From positions 1-64,000 of the forward strand of contig JARGPL010000032.1 of assembly GCA_029210175.1 (NCBI GenBank): a stretch of 64,000 nt of DNA, given 5' to 3'. Under the pieces are notes generated by a model, which was not told the origin of the DNA, did no database searches, and saw only the letters and a program-made list of their open reading frames with translations. The translations under genes and the position numbers were made by a program. Position 1 is the stretch's first letter. Each line of letters begins with the position of its first letter. Shown here in pieces: positions 32,947 to 42,936 of this stretch. The stretch is from Minwuia sp. (GTDB lineage Bacteria; Pseudomonadota; Alphaproteobacteria; Minwuiales; Minwuiaceae).

Positions 32947-34161
32947 TCAGGCCGCGATGGCCTGAACGGCACCGGATACGGTCTGCCCGCCCTTGATCAC
33001 CGCCAGATGCCGTGTCCGGTCAGCGGCGGCATGGATGTCGTCGACCGGGTTGCCGGGAACCAGCAGGAAGTCGGCAACCGCGCCCGCGCGAACCACGCCA
33101 CGGTCGCCCGGCTCAACCAGTTCCGCCGCGTTGGATGTGCCAGCGATCAGCGCATCCAACGGCGGCATGCCAGCCTCCACCATGTAAGCCAGTTCCCAGG
33201 CATTTGCGCCATGCAGGTTGAACGGCGTGCCAGCATCAGTGCCCATGGCGACCCGGCCACCGGCAGCGATATAGCGCTTGAAGGCGTCCAGATGCACTTC
33301 ATAGACCCGCTCCGACTTCTCGACCGCCCAAGCCGGAATGCCCTTGTCGCGGTTCAGCAGGATGTTCTTCACGGCGGCCAGCGTGGGCACCAGGAAGACA
33401 CCGCCGTCGATCATCTCGGCGATGCATTCCGCGTCCATGAAGATGCCGTGTTCGATGGAATGGATACCGCCACGCACCGCATTCAGAATGCCTTCGGCAC
33501 CCTGTGCGTGGCTGGCCGTGCGCTTGTTGAAGCGACGGGCCTCGGAAATGCCCGCGGCCATTTCCTCTGCGGTGTAATGGGCGTCCTCGGGGTTCACGCC
33601 CGGGGTCATGACGCCGCCGGTTGCCATGATCTTGATGACGTCGACGCCCTTGTGGACGTTGCTGCGAACGGACTTGATGACTTCGTCGACTCCGTCGGCG
33701 ACAAGGCCCCAGCGGTTACCATGGCCACCGGTCATGCAGATCATCCGACCCGAAGCGCGCATCACGGGGCCGGGAAAGCGCCCGGCGTTCAGGGCATCGC
33801 GGACGTCCAGATCGATGTAGTCCTTGCCGCCACAGTCGCGCACCGCAACGATGCCGCCTTCCAGCGTGCGGCGGGCGTTTTCAAGGGCGCGGATGCCGAT
33901 GCCGGAATGGGTCAGCTTGTCCAGATTCTCGCTGGGGTTGGCCTCGGCACCGTGGCAGATGTGGATATGGCAATCGATCAGGCCGGGCATCAGGGTGGCA
34001 TCGCTCGTGTCCACCTTTGCACCGGCAAAGCCGTCGAATTCACCCGCCGGGGCCACCTTGCTGATCAGGCCGTCTTCCACCAGCACAGCCTGGCCTTCGA
34101 CCGGGGCGTTGATGCCGTCGAATACCAGCCCGCCCGCAAACAGCGTTGCGTTGTTCGTCAT
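32947..34161 (-). CDS. Metal-dependent amidohydrolase (Xaa-Pro dipeptidase/imidazolonepropionase-like)
   Basis: 404 residues with the amidohydrolase TIM barrel. Metal ligands are visible: HxH in MPGLIDCHIHICHG, the bridging Lys in GVDVIKIMATGG, His in RTASHAQGAEG and SIEHGIF, and Asp in AMGTDAGTP. Such enzymes hydrolyse amide or cyclic amide bonds; several relatives are peptidases for dipeptides with a C-terminal Pro or Arg. The start at 34161 (MTNNATLFAGG) follows GAGGACTTGAGA; the frame is open 27 codons further without support. It lies between the GST and the phosphotransferase fusion on one strand. Confidence 0.85.
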   Translation of the reverse strand: MTNNATLFAGGLVFDGINAPVEGQAVLVEDGLISKVAPAGEFDGFAGAKVDTSDATLMPGLIDCHIHICHGAEANPSENLDKLTHSGIGIRALENARRTLEGGIVAVRDCGGKDYIDLDVRDALNAGRFPGPVMRASGRMICMTGGHGNRWGLVADGVDEVIKSVRSNVHKGVDVIKIMATGGVMTPGVNPEDAHYTAEEMAAGISEARRFNKRTASHAQGAEGILNAVRGGIHSIEHGIFMDAECIAEMIDGGVFLVPTLAAVKNILLNRDKGIPAWAVEKSERVYEVHLDAFKRYIAAGGRVAMGTDAGTPFNLHGANAWELAYMVEAGMPPLDALIAGTSNAAELVEPGDRGVVRAGAVADFLLVPGNPVDDIHAAADRTRHLAVIKGGQTVSGAVQAIAA

Positions 34162-34204
34162 GTTCTCAAGTCCTCGAGTTCTGCAGGCAATCGGTGCCTG
34201 GCTG

Positions 34205-34891
34205 TCAGTCGTAGCCGGGGGCGGAACGCGCGACACCGCCATAGGAATCCAGAATGCGGTTCAGCCAGTCGTTCAGGCTGTCATCGGCCTCCAGCAAGCG
34301 GAACGGCGACGTCGCCCGCGCCCAGAGGAAGGGACCGGCGCACATGTGATCGGCAAAGCCCGGCGAACTGCCGGCAACCCACTGCTGATGCTGCAGCGTG
34401 ACCCGCAATGGCGTCAGCGCCTGGCGGAATGCCTTCACGCCCTTGTCGCGGCCCGACTGCACTTCTTCAAGCGTCCGCCCGAAGCGCTTTTCGCGACTCT
34501 CGCGGAAATAGGGCTGATCCACGGGATCGAGATGGTCATAGACATCCTTCAGGATCAGCGACGCGACACCGACGGTCATCACGGCCTCTGACCACCAGCG
34601 GATGAAATTCACCTCTCCCTTGCCATTCGGGAACAGGGTCGGGCGGTCGGGGTAGGTTTCTTCCAGATATTCGGCAATGGCCCATGAATCGGTGACCATC
34701 TTCTCGCCGTCCAGGATGGTCGGGACCTTCTGCGCGCCCAGGGATTCGATGGCCTCGCGATCCGTGAATTTCCAGGGCACCGTTTCCACGTCCAGATCCT
34801 TGTGGGCCAGCGCCAGGCGCGTGCGCCAGCAGAAGGGGCTGAAACGGCGTTCTGGGTCGGCACCGCACAGGTCAAACATCCGGATGGTCAT
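34205..34891 (-). CDS. Glutathione S-transferase family protein (LigE-like)
   Basis: 228 residues. The thioredoxin-like N-domain has FSPFCWRTRLALAHKDLD and KVPTILDGEKMVTDSWAIAEYLEE with the glutathione-binding VP and DS pair; a helical C-domain follows. The SPFCWRTR start resembles the beta-etherase LigE group rather than classical alpha or theta GSTs. It may conjugate or cleave an ether-linked or epoxide substrate. GGGAGAGAG precedes ATG 34891. The gene begins 17 nt after the NAD-glutamate dehydrogenase and is likely expressed with it. Confidence 0.85.
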   Translation of the reverse strand: MTIRMFDLCGADPERRFSPFCWRTRLALAHKDLDVETVPWKFTDREAIESLGAQKVPTILDGEKMVTDSWAIAEYLEETYPDRPTLFPNGKGEVNFIRWWSEAVMTVGVASLILKDVYDHLDPVDQPYFRESREKRFGRTLEEVQSGRDKGVKAFRQALTPLRVTLQHQQWVAGSSPGFADHMCAGPFLWARATSPFRLLEADDSLNDWLNRILDSYGGVARSAPGYD

Positions 34892-34908
34892 CTTGGTCTC
34901 TCTCCCGA

Positions 34909-37900
34909 TCAGTTCAGCAAGCGGGCGATCTGGCGGTTTGCCAGCACCAGCCGCGCGATATCCACGCCGCCGGAAGCCCTGAGTTCGTTCATTACCTGGT
35001 CCACGCGCTGCAGACCTGCCTCGGCACTGGTTTCCAGGTTCTGCAGCGGGTCATCCTGACTGCTTGCAAAGGCCTGCACAACCAGCCTGCGCTGTTGCGT
35101 ATAGCTGTCATCCACCAGCATGGCGACGGCCTGCCGGTCCCAGGCGCTTTCCACATTAAGGCCATTGGCCTGCGCCCGCAGCCAGTCGAGACCCAGCCGC
35201 CCGCCGAGCGCGAAATAGGCGGCGGCGACAGTACGCATGTCCTGTCCTGCGGTTTCCGCCGCATCGACGATATCAAGCGTGGTGGCAAGCGGTGCCAGTG
35301 CCGCGACCTGTTCGGCCAGATCGTTCGGCACACCGTCCGCGATCAACCCGTCGCGTACCCGTTCCCATTCCGCCCGCTCCATCGGACCCAGCTGTTCTGC
35401 CAGGCTGCCCTTGACCTGATCAATGGCAGGGCGGAACCGTTCCACCATGCGACCGCCGTCCAGCGGGCGTATGCCATTGTGCAGGAACCAGAGGCTTGCC
35501 CGCTCCATCAGTCCCTGGACCATGTTCAGCATCCGGGTCTGAATGGCGGCTGGCACGACATTGTCCAGCGCATCGATCGCATCCCACAGGGGTTGCAGGT
35601 CGAAGATATCGCGTACTGCCATGGTCACGCGTGCCACATCGGCGGCACTGACGCCCAGATCGTCCTGCGCCAGCCGCGCGAAGGCCGGTCCGGCGCGGTT
35701 CACCGTGAAGTTGGCTACCTGGGTGGCAATGATTTCCCGCCTCAGCCGGTGCTCCTTGATCTCCGTCACGTACCGTTCGCGCAGATCGTCCGGGAAATAG
35801 GTGATCAGGTCCGCTTCCAGCGATGCCTCATCCGGCAGATCGCTGGCCAGCAACTCCGTCTTCAGCGACATCTTCGCATAGGACAGCAGGACCGAGATTT
35901 CCGGTCTGGTGAGGCCATTCGTCCGGTCAGCCAGTTCGTCGTCGGCGGGCAGGAACTCGACCTCCCGGTTCAGCAATCCGGTGCGGGCATAGGACCGCAT
36001 CATCCGGCCCAGGGGACCGATGTTGCCGCGCCCGGCACTCTCCGCCACCGTGATGGCCTGGCCCTGCACGTAGTTGTCCCGCAGCACCAGTTCGGCGACG
36101 TCATCGGTCATTTCCACCAGCAGGCGATCGCGCTGCTTGCGGGTCATCTCACCCGCGCTTTCGACGGCACCCAGCAGGATCTTCAGATTGACCTCATGGT
36201 CCGAGCAATCGACACCGGCGGAATTGTCCACGAAGTCGGTATTGATCCGGCCTCCCGCTTCCGCGAATTCGATGCGGGCGCGCTGGGTGATGCCCAGATT
36301 GGCCCCTTCGCCCACCACGCGGACCCGCAGTTCGTCGGCATCGACGCGGATCATGTCGCTGGCGCGGTCGCCCACATCGCCATGGCTCTCGTCCGTGGCC
36401 TTCACGTAGGTGCCGATGCCGCCGAACCAGAGCAGGTCGACAGGTGCGCGCAGGATGGCCTGGATGATCTGGAACGGACTGTTGTCCGCGTTCGTGATGT
36501 CCAGCGACTGCATGGCTTCCGGGGTCAGGGTCACCTTCTTGGCCTGGCGTTCGATCACCATCGCGCCGGCAGACAGTTTCTTCTTGTCATAGTCGGCCCA
36601 GCTTGAACGGGGCAGGTCAAACAGCCGCTTGCGCTCCGCGAAGCTGACCGCAGCGTCCGGATCAGGGTCGATGATGATGTGGCGATGGTCAAAGGCCGCG
36701 ATCAGCCGCGTCTGTTCCGACAGCAGCATGCCATTGCCGAACACGTCACCAGACATGTCCCCCACACCGACCGCCGTGAACGGCTGGGTCTGGATGTCGG
36801 TACCGGTCTCACGGAAATGCCGCTTCACGCATTCCCATGCGCCCCGTGCGGTAATGCCCATCTTCTTGTGGTCATAGCCTGCGGCCCCGCCGCTGGCGAA
36901 CGCATCGCCGAGCCAGAAGCCGTAGTCCACCGCGACCTGATTGGCATAGTCGGAAAATGTGGCCGTGCCCTTGTCGGCGGCAACCACCAGGTAGGGATCA
37001 TCCCCGTCACGGCGAACCACGTCGCGTGGTGGCACGATCGCCCCTTCGACAATGTTGTCGGTCACATCCAGCAGGCTGGAAATGAAACTGCGGTAACACG
37101 CAATGCCTTCGGCCTGAACAGCTTCCCGGTCGCCGCCGACAGGCATGTTCTTGGGCACGAAGCCGCCCTTCGATCCCGTCGGCACGATGACCGAGTTCTT
37201 CACCATCTGTGCCTTCACGAGGCCGAGGACTTCTGTCCTGAAATCCTCCCGCCGGTCTGACCAGCGCAGGCCACCGCGGGCGACAAGTCCGCCACGCAGG
37301 TGCACGCCTTCGAAGCGCGGGCTGTAGACGAATATCTCCCGCAGCGGTCGGGGCAGGGGCAGGTCGTGCAGCGCCTGGCTGTCGAACTTGAATGATGCGT
37401 AGGGCCGGACACTGCCGTCCGCTGCCCGCTGGTAGAAACTGGTGCGCAGGGTGGAACGGATGGCGTTCAGGAACCGGCGCAGGATGCGGTCCTGATCCAG
37501 GCTTTCCACGTCGTTCAGCAGGACTTCGACCGATTCCAGAATGGTTTCCGACATCTCGTCGCGGGTACCGTCCGCCATGGGGTCGAACTGCACCTGAAAC
37601 AGCTCCACAAGCAGTTCGGTGATCGCCGGATTGGCGGCCAGCGTTGTCTCCATGTAATCCTGACTGAACTGGATACCGGCCTGCCGCAGGAACTTGCAGT
37701 ATGCACGCAACATCGTCACTTCGGACGGGCTGAGACCCAGGCCGAGGATCAGGCCATTGAAACCGTCATCTTCCATCTCACCATGGAAGATGCGCAGGAA
37801 TCCGTCCTCGAAACCCTTCTTCACGCTCGACAGGGCCAGGGCCTGGCCGCTCATGTTCTCTGTACGGAAATCGTGGATCCAGCAAAGCGGCTGCACCGGG

Positions 37901-39702
37901 TCACCCACCGTGTAGGTCTGCTCCGAAAGCACGCGCAGGCCCAGATGTTCCAGCATAGGCAACACATCCGACAGTGCCAGCGCCTGGCCCTTGCGGAACA
38001 GCTTCAGGCGGATCACGTGATCATCATCCTCTACCTTGCGGTAGAGGTTGAGGCCCAGGTCATTGTCGGGTGTTGCTTCGATGCGGTCGATATCGATCCG
38101 GGCAAGGCCCGGTGAAAAGGCTTCGCGATAGGCCGTGGTGAAGGCCGTGCCATAGCGTTGCAGCAGGCGGGCCGAGCCTTCCTCGCCATGCGCTTCGGTC
38201 AGGGTCGCGGCCAGCGTGTCATCCCAGGACCTGGCCTCTTCGACCAGCCGTTTTTCCAGGGCCGCGTATTCGACATTGCCGCCGTCCGGGTTGCCACCGA
38301 CGATCACATGCAGTCGGGCCAGCGCCGAATCCCCGATCTGTGTATAGTACGCTGAGATGCGCCCCCCCAGGCCCTTGGCCAGAATTTTCTCGAACTTGCG
38401 GCGCAGTTCCGAATCATAGCGGTCACGCGGAATGAAGATCAGGCATGAGAAGAATCGCTGGAACCGGTCGCGGCGCACGAACAGGCGAATGCGCGGGCGT
38501 TCGTGCAGGGCCAGGATGGCAACCGCCGTGTCATGCAGTTCATCCACGGACACCTGAAACAGCTCATCGCGGGGATAGGTATCGATGACATTGACCAGCG
38601 CCTTGCCCGCATGTCCGCGGCGATCGAAACCGGATCTTTCCAGCACGTTTTCCGCCTTGCGGCGCAGGTATGGGATTTCCCTTGGCGTGCGATTGTAGGC
38701 AGCGGAGGTGAACAGGCCGACGAACCGGCGTTCCCCCATCACATTGCCCTTCGCATCGAAACGCTTGATGCCGATGTAGTCCAGATGCACCGGCCTGTGC
38801 ACGGGGCTGCGATAGTTGGTCTTGGTCACGATGACCAGTTCCGGGCGTTGCAGGAATTCGCGCACTTCCGGTGACAGGGTCGGGCCGCCGGAATGGCGGT
38901 TCATCACCCGCCGTTCGGAATTGCGCAGCAGGCCGAGACCGGTGCCGCGCACGATCTCCAGCCGCTCCGATTCCTGGCTGGCCTGATAGTCGTACTCGCG
39001 GTAGCCGAGGAAGGTGAAGTGGTCGGCAATCATCCATTCCAGCAGCGCCTTGCCTTCCGCCACTTCCGTGGCATCCAGCGGCGGCGGATTGGCGTCGAGG
39101 TCCTGCACGATGGCGCGGGCATTTTCCATCATCGCCGGCCAGTCCGTGACCGACACGCGCACATCCTCGAGCATCTGGCTCAGCTTCTGCGCGATCTTCG
39201 ACAGGGCACCGGCGTCGCTGATGCTGCCGATCTCCACCTGTATGTAGCTTTCGCGTACCGTCTGCGCGGCCTTGCTGGCCTGAACCATCTGACCGTCGGC
39301 ATCGCGCGCGATCTCGATCACCGGATGCGCCAGGGCATGGATCGGGTGGTTGTTCTGGTTCAACAGGGAAATGACGGAATCGACCAGAAACGGCATGTCG
39401 TCATTGACCAGTTCGACGATCGTATGGTGGCTGCTCCACCCCTGCTCATCCAGCTGCGGGTTGAACACCCGGACCAGCGCCGTGCCCGGTGCCCGCTGTT
39501 CCGCAAGCTTCCAGAACGACAGCAACGAGGCATAGGCATCGTCGGGGTCCCTCGGCTCGGTCTCGTTGGCTATCATGTGGGGTGCCATGTGCGTGGCGAA
39601 GGCAATCAGGGATTCCGAATCCTCAGGCTTCAGGCGCTGCTGACAATGGGCCGTGATCTTCTCCAGCAGGTTGCTGGCCGTGGCCTCGACGGTCGGATCC
39701 AT
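34909..39702 (-). CDS. NAD-dependent glutamate dehydrogenase, large (GDH2/L_180) type
   Basis: 1597 residues, the size expected for the 180-kDa class. Oxidatively deaminates glutamate to 2-oxoglutarate with NAD. The N-terminal third carries the regulatory ACT-like domains (for example SSHHTIVELVNDDMPFLVDS). The catalytic region has GGLRWSDRREDFRTEVLGL, VKNSVIVPTGSKGGFVPK and GVGDMSGDVFGNGMLLS. The C-terminal helical domain ends VLANRQIARLLN. The start at 39702 has GGGAG 8 nt upstream. It is divergent from the NADP enzyme gdhA across a region with a perfect long inverted repeat, so the two opposite reactions may be co-regulated. Confidence 0.95.
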   Translation of the reverse strand: MDPTVEATASNLLEKITAHCQQRLKPEDSESLIAFATHMAPHMIANETEPRDPDDAYASLLSFWKLAEQRAPGTALVRVFNPQLDEQGWSSHHTIVELVNDDMPFLVDSVISLLNQNNHPIHALAHPVIEIARDADGQMVQASKAAQTVRESYIQVEIGSISDAGALSKIAQKLSQMLEDVRVSVTDWPAMMENARAIVQDLDANPPPLDATEVAEGKALLEWMIADHFTFLGYREYDYQASQESERLEIVRGTGLGLLRNSERRVMNRHSGGPTLSPEVREFLQRPELVIVTKTNYRSPVHRPVHLDYIGIKRFDAKGNVMGERRFVGLFTSAAYNRTPREIPYLRRKAENVLERSGFDRRGHAGKALVNVIDTYPRDELFQVSVDELHDTAVAILALHERPRIRLFVRRDRFQRFFSCLIFIPRDRYDSELRRKFEKILAKGLGGRISAYYTQIGDSALARLHVIVGGNPDGGNVEYAALEKRLVEEARSWDDTLAATLTEAHGEEGSARLLQRYGTAFTTAYREAFSPGLARIDIDRIEATPDNDLGLNLYRKVEDDDHVIRLKLFRKGQALALSDVLPMLEHLGLRVLSEQTYTVGDPVQPLCWIHDFRTENMSGQALALSSVKKGFEDGFLRIFHGEMEDDGFNGLILGLGLSPSEVTMLRAYCKFLRQAGIQFSQDYMETTLAANPAITELLVELFQVQFDPMADGTRDEMSETILESVEVLLNDVESLDQDRILRRFLNAIRSTLRTSFYQRAADGSVRPYASFKFDSQALHDLPLPRPLREIFVYSPRFEGVHLRGGLVARGGLRWSDRREDFRTEVLGLVKAQMVKNSVIVPTGSKGGFVPKNMPVGGDREAVQAEGIACYRSFISSLLDVTDNIVEGAIVPPRDVVRRDGDDPYLVVAADKGTATFSDYANQVAVDYGFWLGDAFASGGAAGYDHKKMGITARGAWECVKRHFRETGTDIQTQPFTAVGVGDMSGDVFGNGMLLSEQTRLIAAFDHRHIIIDPDPDAAVSFAERKRLFDLPRSSWADYDKKKLSAGAMVIERQAKKVTLTPEAMQSLDITNADNSPFQIIQAILRAPVDLLWFGGIGTYVKATDESHGDVGDRASDMIRVDADELRVRVVGEGANLGITQRARIEFAEAGGRINTDFVDNSAGVDCSDHEVNLKILLGAVESAGEMTRKQRDRLLVEMTDDVAELVLRDNYVQGQAITVAESAGRGNIGPLGRMMRSYARTGLLNREVEFLPADDELADRTNGLTRPEISVLLSYAKMSLKTELLASDLPDEASLEADLITYFPDDLRERYVTEIKEHRLRREIIATQVANFTVNRAGPAFARLAQDDLGVSAADVARVTMAVRDIFDLQPLWDAIDALDNVVPAAIQTRMLNMVQGLMERASLWFLHNGIRPLDGGRMVERFRPAIDQVKGSLAEQLGPMERAEWERVRDGLIADGVPNDLAEQVAALAPLATTLDIVDAAETAGQDMRTVAAAYFALGGRLGLDWLRAQANGLNVESAWDRQAVAMLVDDSYTQQRRLVVQAFASSQDDPLQNLETSAEAGLQRVDQVMNELRASGGVDIARLVLANRQIARLLN

Positions 39703-39772
39703 TCTATCGACTCCCTGTTGGCGCGACGACTGACCCAGTGGGTGCCGCCCATTTTTTGACGCGCGCATGACG

Positions 39773-39810
39773 CGATGTGGTTTTGTGCGCCTTGCTACTA
39801 AACCACATCG
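39773..39810. promoter_or_regulatory. Perfect 11-bp inverted repeat between the two glutamate dehydrogenase genes
   Basis: CGATGTGGTTT (39773-39783) and AAACCACATCG (39800-39810) are exact inverted arms with a 16-nt spacer. They lie 71 nt upstream of the NAD-GDH start and about 190 nt upstream of gdhA, in the 297-bp divergent intergenic region that holds no other gene. The arm centres are 27 bp apart. This could be a two-half-site operator or a hairpin in the NAD-GDH leader. The sequence is certain; the role is inferred. Confidence 0.5.
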
Positions 39811-39999
39811 ACCCCGCGAAGCCGAGTATTGACCATGGGGCGGGAGCAACCGACACTACGCGCGAGGGGGCGGTGCACGAACGTGCCTCGCTGCGGCTGT
39901 CTGGTTGCTGCAACGAACAACAGCAAGGATAACCGGGATTTCTTACACATGACGCGCCAGCTAATGGCGCGCCGATCCGGCAATTGAGGGGGATGACAC

Positions 40000-41358
40000 A
40001 TGGCCTCGGGTAACAAAGCACTAGAAAGTTTCATGGAAGGTCTGGAAAAGCGGAATCCGGGTGAGCCCGAATTTCACCAGGCGGTGATGGAGGTTGCGGC
40101 GACGATCATCCCGTTCCTCGACAACAATCCTGAGTATCGCGAGATGCAGATCCTGGAACGCATGGCGGAACCGGATCGCGTGGTATCGTTCCGCGTTTGC
40201 TGGGAAGATGACAAGGGCAATATCCGCGTCAATCGCGGTCACCGCATCCAGATGAACAATGCCATCGGCCCGTACAAGGGTGGCCTGCGCTTCCATCCGT
40301 CCGTGAACACGTCGGTGCTGAAGTTCCTGGCGTTCGAACAGACCTTCAAGAACAGCCTGACCGGTCTGCCCATGGGCGCCGGGAAGGGCGGCGCGAACTT
40401 CAACCCGAAGGGCAAGTCCGCGAACGAAGTCATGCGTTTCTGCCAGTCGTTCGTGACTGAACTCTATCGCCACATCGGCGCGAACGTTGACGTTCCCGCC
40501 GGCGATATTGGTGTGGGCGCGCGCGAGATCGGCTACATGTTCGGCCAGTTCAAGCGCATCACGAATTCGTTCGAAGGCGTGCTGACCGGCAAGGGTATTG
40601 AATTCGGTGGTTCCCTGGTCCGCAACGAAGCTACCGGCTACGGCGCCGTCTACTTCATGCAGAACATGCTGAAGGCTGCGGGCAACGATGTTGCCGGCAA
40701 GGTCGCTGTCGTGTCCGGTTCGGGCAATGTGGCAACACATGCCGCCGAGAAGCTGATGCAGCTGGGTGCGCGCCCGGTGACGCTGTCTGATTCCGGCGGC
40801 TACATCCACGATCCGGCAGGCTTCACGCAGGAAAAGCTGGACTGGATCAAGGACCTCAAGAACGTCCGTCGCGGTCGTATCAGCGAATATTGTGATGAGT
40901 TCAAGGGCTCGACCTTCCACAAGGGCAAGCGCCCCTGGGAAGTGCCGTGTGAACTTGCCATGCCCTGTGCAACGCAGAACGAACTGAATCTCGACGAAGC
41001 CAAGATGCTGATCAAGAACGGTGTCGTTTCCGTTTCCGAGGGTGCGAACATGCCGACGTCGAACGAAGGCGTGGACGCGTTCCTGGATGCGGGCGTCATC
41101 TTCGGCCCGGCGAAGGCTGCCAACGCTGGCGGTGTTGCCGTGTCCGGTCTGGAAATGAGCCAGAACTCGGCCCGCATCAGCTGGGGTGTCGATCAGATGC
41201 AGGAACAGCTGCGCCAGATCATGGAAGACATCCATGGCCGTTGTGAAAACTATGGCAAGGACTATGGCCGCAAGGGCACGACCGACTACGTCGCCGGTGC
41301 AAACATTGCCGGCTTCGCCAAGGTCGCGTCTGCGATGATGGCCTTCGGCGTGGTCTGA
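40000..41358 (+). CDS. gdhA: NADP-specific glutamate dehydrogenase
   Basis: 452 residues, the hexameric 50-kDa class. It assimilates ammonium into glutamate. NNAIGPYKGGLRFHPSVN, FKNSLTGLPMGAGKGGAN (catalytic Lys) and VPAGDIGVGAREIGYMFGQ are diagnostic. The cofactor domain has VAVVSGSGNVATHAAEKL, the Ser-containing form common to NADP enzymes. GAGGGGG precedes ATG 40000. A strong terminator follows the stop codon. It is divergent from the NAD-dependent catabolic enzyme, so the cell can run the reaction in both directions under different control. Confidence 0.96.
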   Translation: MASGNKALESFMEGLEKRNPGEPEFHQAVMEVAATIIPFLDNNPEYREMQILERMAEPDRVVSFRVCWEDDKGNIRVNRGHRIQMNNAIGPYKGGLRFHPSVNTSVLKFLAFEQTFKNSLTGLPMGAGKGGANFNPKGKSANEVMRFCQSFVTELYRHIGANVDVPAGDIGVGAREIGYMFGQFKRITNSFEGVLTGKGIEFGGSLVRNEATGYGAVYFMQNMLKAAGNDVAGKVAVVSGSGNVATHAAEKLMQLGARPVTLSDSGGYIHDPAGFTQEKLDWIKDLKNVRRGRISEYCDEFKGSTFHKGKRPWEVPCELAMPCATQNELNLDEAKMLIKNGVVSVSEGANMPTSNEGVDAFLDAGVIFGPAKAANAGGVAVSGLEMSQNSARISWGVDQMQEQLRQIMEDIHGRCENYGKDYGRKGTTDYVAGANIAGFAKVASAMMAFGVV

Positions 41359-41404
41359 TCCCCTTCAGGGTCAACCCATGTCGATGAACGGTTCGACGAA
41401 AGTG

Positions 41405-41443
41405 CGCCCGGTCCCGGTCTTCGGGGCCGGGCGTCTTCGTTTG
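41405..41443 (+). terminator. Terminator-like hairpin after gdhA
   Basis: CGCCCGGTCCCG (41405-41416) pairs with CGGGGCCGGGCG (41422-41433), one G-U pair, loop of 5 nt, followed by a pyrimidine-rich TCTTCGTTT. It lies 46 nt after the gdhA stop and only 12 nt before the cyclase start codon. Confidence 0.75.
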
Positions 41444-41445
41444 AC

Positions 41446-42921
41446 ATGAACGCAAGCCGACAATTCGCCATCGCACTGGCCATCCCGGCGAGCGGCAACA
41501 TCCTTGCCAATGCGATGTTTTCCGTCGTGACGGGCGAAATCGGTTATCTGCTCTGGACCCTGTTCTATGACGGTACCGTACTGGTGCTGATCAATATCCT
41601 GCTGGCGCGGAGGTTTCTTTTCCGCCCGGTCCAGGCGCTGATGGCGGGGCAGGACAGCACGGTGGCACGGCGGGCGCTGGAACAGCTGCCGACCCGTGCC
41701 GCGATCTGGTCCTTCGGGTTCTACTTGCTGTTCCTGCCGGTCGGTTTCTATCTGAGCACGCTGGCCGGGTCCTACGGCGGTGATTTCGGGTTGCCGCTCG
41801 ATTACATATATTTCGTCGGCTTCATCCTTGCACTGGTCGCTGGATACCTCGTCTACTTCTTCATCAATTCCCTGGTGACGCGGATCAAGCTGCACCTGTT
41901 TGCCGAGCGGAACCTGATCCTGCCTGGCGGCGGGGGGCGGTTGCGGCGGCGGATGGTCGTGGCAATCAGCGTCATTGCCATCATGCCGGTGGTGTTGCTG
42001 GCGGCCGAATTCTTCTGGTTCACACGCTATCGCGACGGCGGCGGTCTCGACCTGTCGTTCGAGGGCGCGATCATCATGGACATCCTTGTCAGCTTCTTCC
42101 TGATCACGCTGGTGATCATCTATCTGCCGCGATCCATGATCCGGCCTATCGAGATACTGGCGCGGGCTGTCGAAAGGGTGGCCAAGGGCGATCTGACAGT
42201 CCGTGCGCCGGTGACGTCGAATGACGAGATCGGTGGGCTGACAACGCGCTTCAACGATATGGTCGATGGACTGAACGAGCGCCAGGCGATCCGCGAGACC
42301 TTTGGCAAGTACGTGCCGGAAGCGGTCGCGGAACAGCTTATCCGCGACCCTGGCGTGCTGGCGGGTGAGGAGCGGATTGCCACGATCATGTTCACGGATA
42401 TCGAGGGCTTCACGGGCTTCTCGGAAATGCTCACCCCGGCGGAGACCATCGGTCTGCTGAACGAATATTTCGAACTGGTGCTGGAACCGATCCGGGCCGA
42501 AGGGGGCACGGTCAATGCCTTCATCGGCGATTCCATCTTCGCCAGCTTCAATGTCCCGGTGCCGCATGATGACCATGCCGCCCGCGCCATCCGGGCCGCA
42601 CTGGCAATCCAGAAGGTGCTGGACGGCAAGCGTTTCGGCCCCGGCCAGGATATCCGGCTTGTGACCCGCATCGGCATCAACACGGGCACGGTCGCGGCGG
42701 GCGCGGTCGGCAGCGGTGACCGTCTCGGCTATACCATCATCGGCGACACTGTGAATGTCGCGTCCCGGCTGGAGGGACTGGCGAAGGAACTTGGTGGTCC
42801 GATCCTGGTCAGCGACACCACCCGTCGCACCAGCGGAGAGTCATTTGTGTTCGAACCACTCGGAAAAGTGGCCGTGCGTGGCCGCGCCAGGGAAATTTCA
42901 GTCTGGCGCGTGTCTGACTGA
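41446..42921 (+). CDS. Membrane-bound adenylate/guanylate cyclase (class III) with HAMP domain
   Basis: 491 residues. About six membrane helices fill the first 230 residues (for example SFGFYLLFLPVGFYL, IIMDILVSFFLITLVIIYL). A HAMP linker follows (RPIEILARAVERVAKGDLTV), then the class III cyclase domain (~320-490) with metal Asp residues in IMFTDIEGFTGFSE and NAFIGDSIFASFN and TIIGDTVNVASRLEGLA near the end. It makes cAMP or cGMP in response to a membrane signal. The ATG at 41446 has no visible Shine-Dalgarno and abuts the gdhA terminator, so the message may be leaderless or start further in. Confidence 0.9.
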   Translation: MNASRQFAIALAIPASGNILANAMFSVVTGEIGYLLWTLFYDGTVLVLINILLARRFLFRPVQALMAGQDSTVARRALEQLPTRAAIWSFGFYLLFLPVGFYLSTLAGSYGGDFGLPLDYIYFVGFILALVAGYLVYFFINSLVTRIKLHLFAERNLILPGGGGRLRRRMVVAISVIAIMPVVLLAAEFFWFTRYRDGGGLDLSFEGAIIMDILVSFFLITLVIIYLPRSMIRPIEILARAVERVAKGDLTVRAPVTSNDEIGGLTTRFNDMVDGLNERQAIRETFGKYVPEAVAEQLIRDPGVLAGEERIATIMFTDIEGFTGFSEMLTPAETIGLLNEYFELVLEPIRAEGGTVNAFIGDSIFASFNVPVPHDDHAARAIRAALAIQKVLDGKRFGPGQDIRLVTRIGINTGTVAAGAVGSGDRLGYTIIGDTVNVASRLEGLAKELGGPILVSDTTRRTSGESFVFEPLGKVAVRGRAREISVWRVSD

Positions 42922-42936
42922 TCGTGATGGCAGGTC

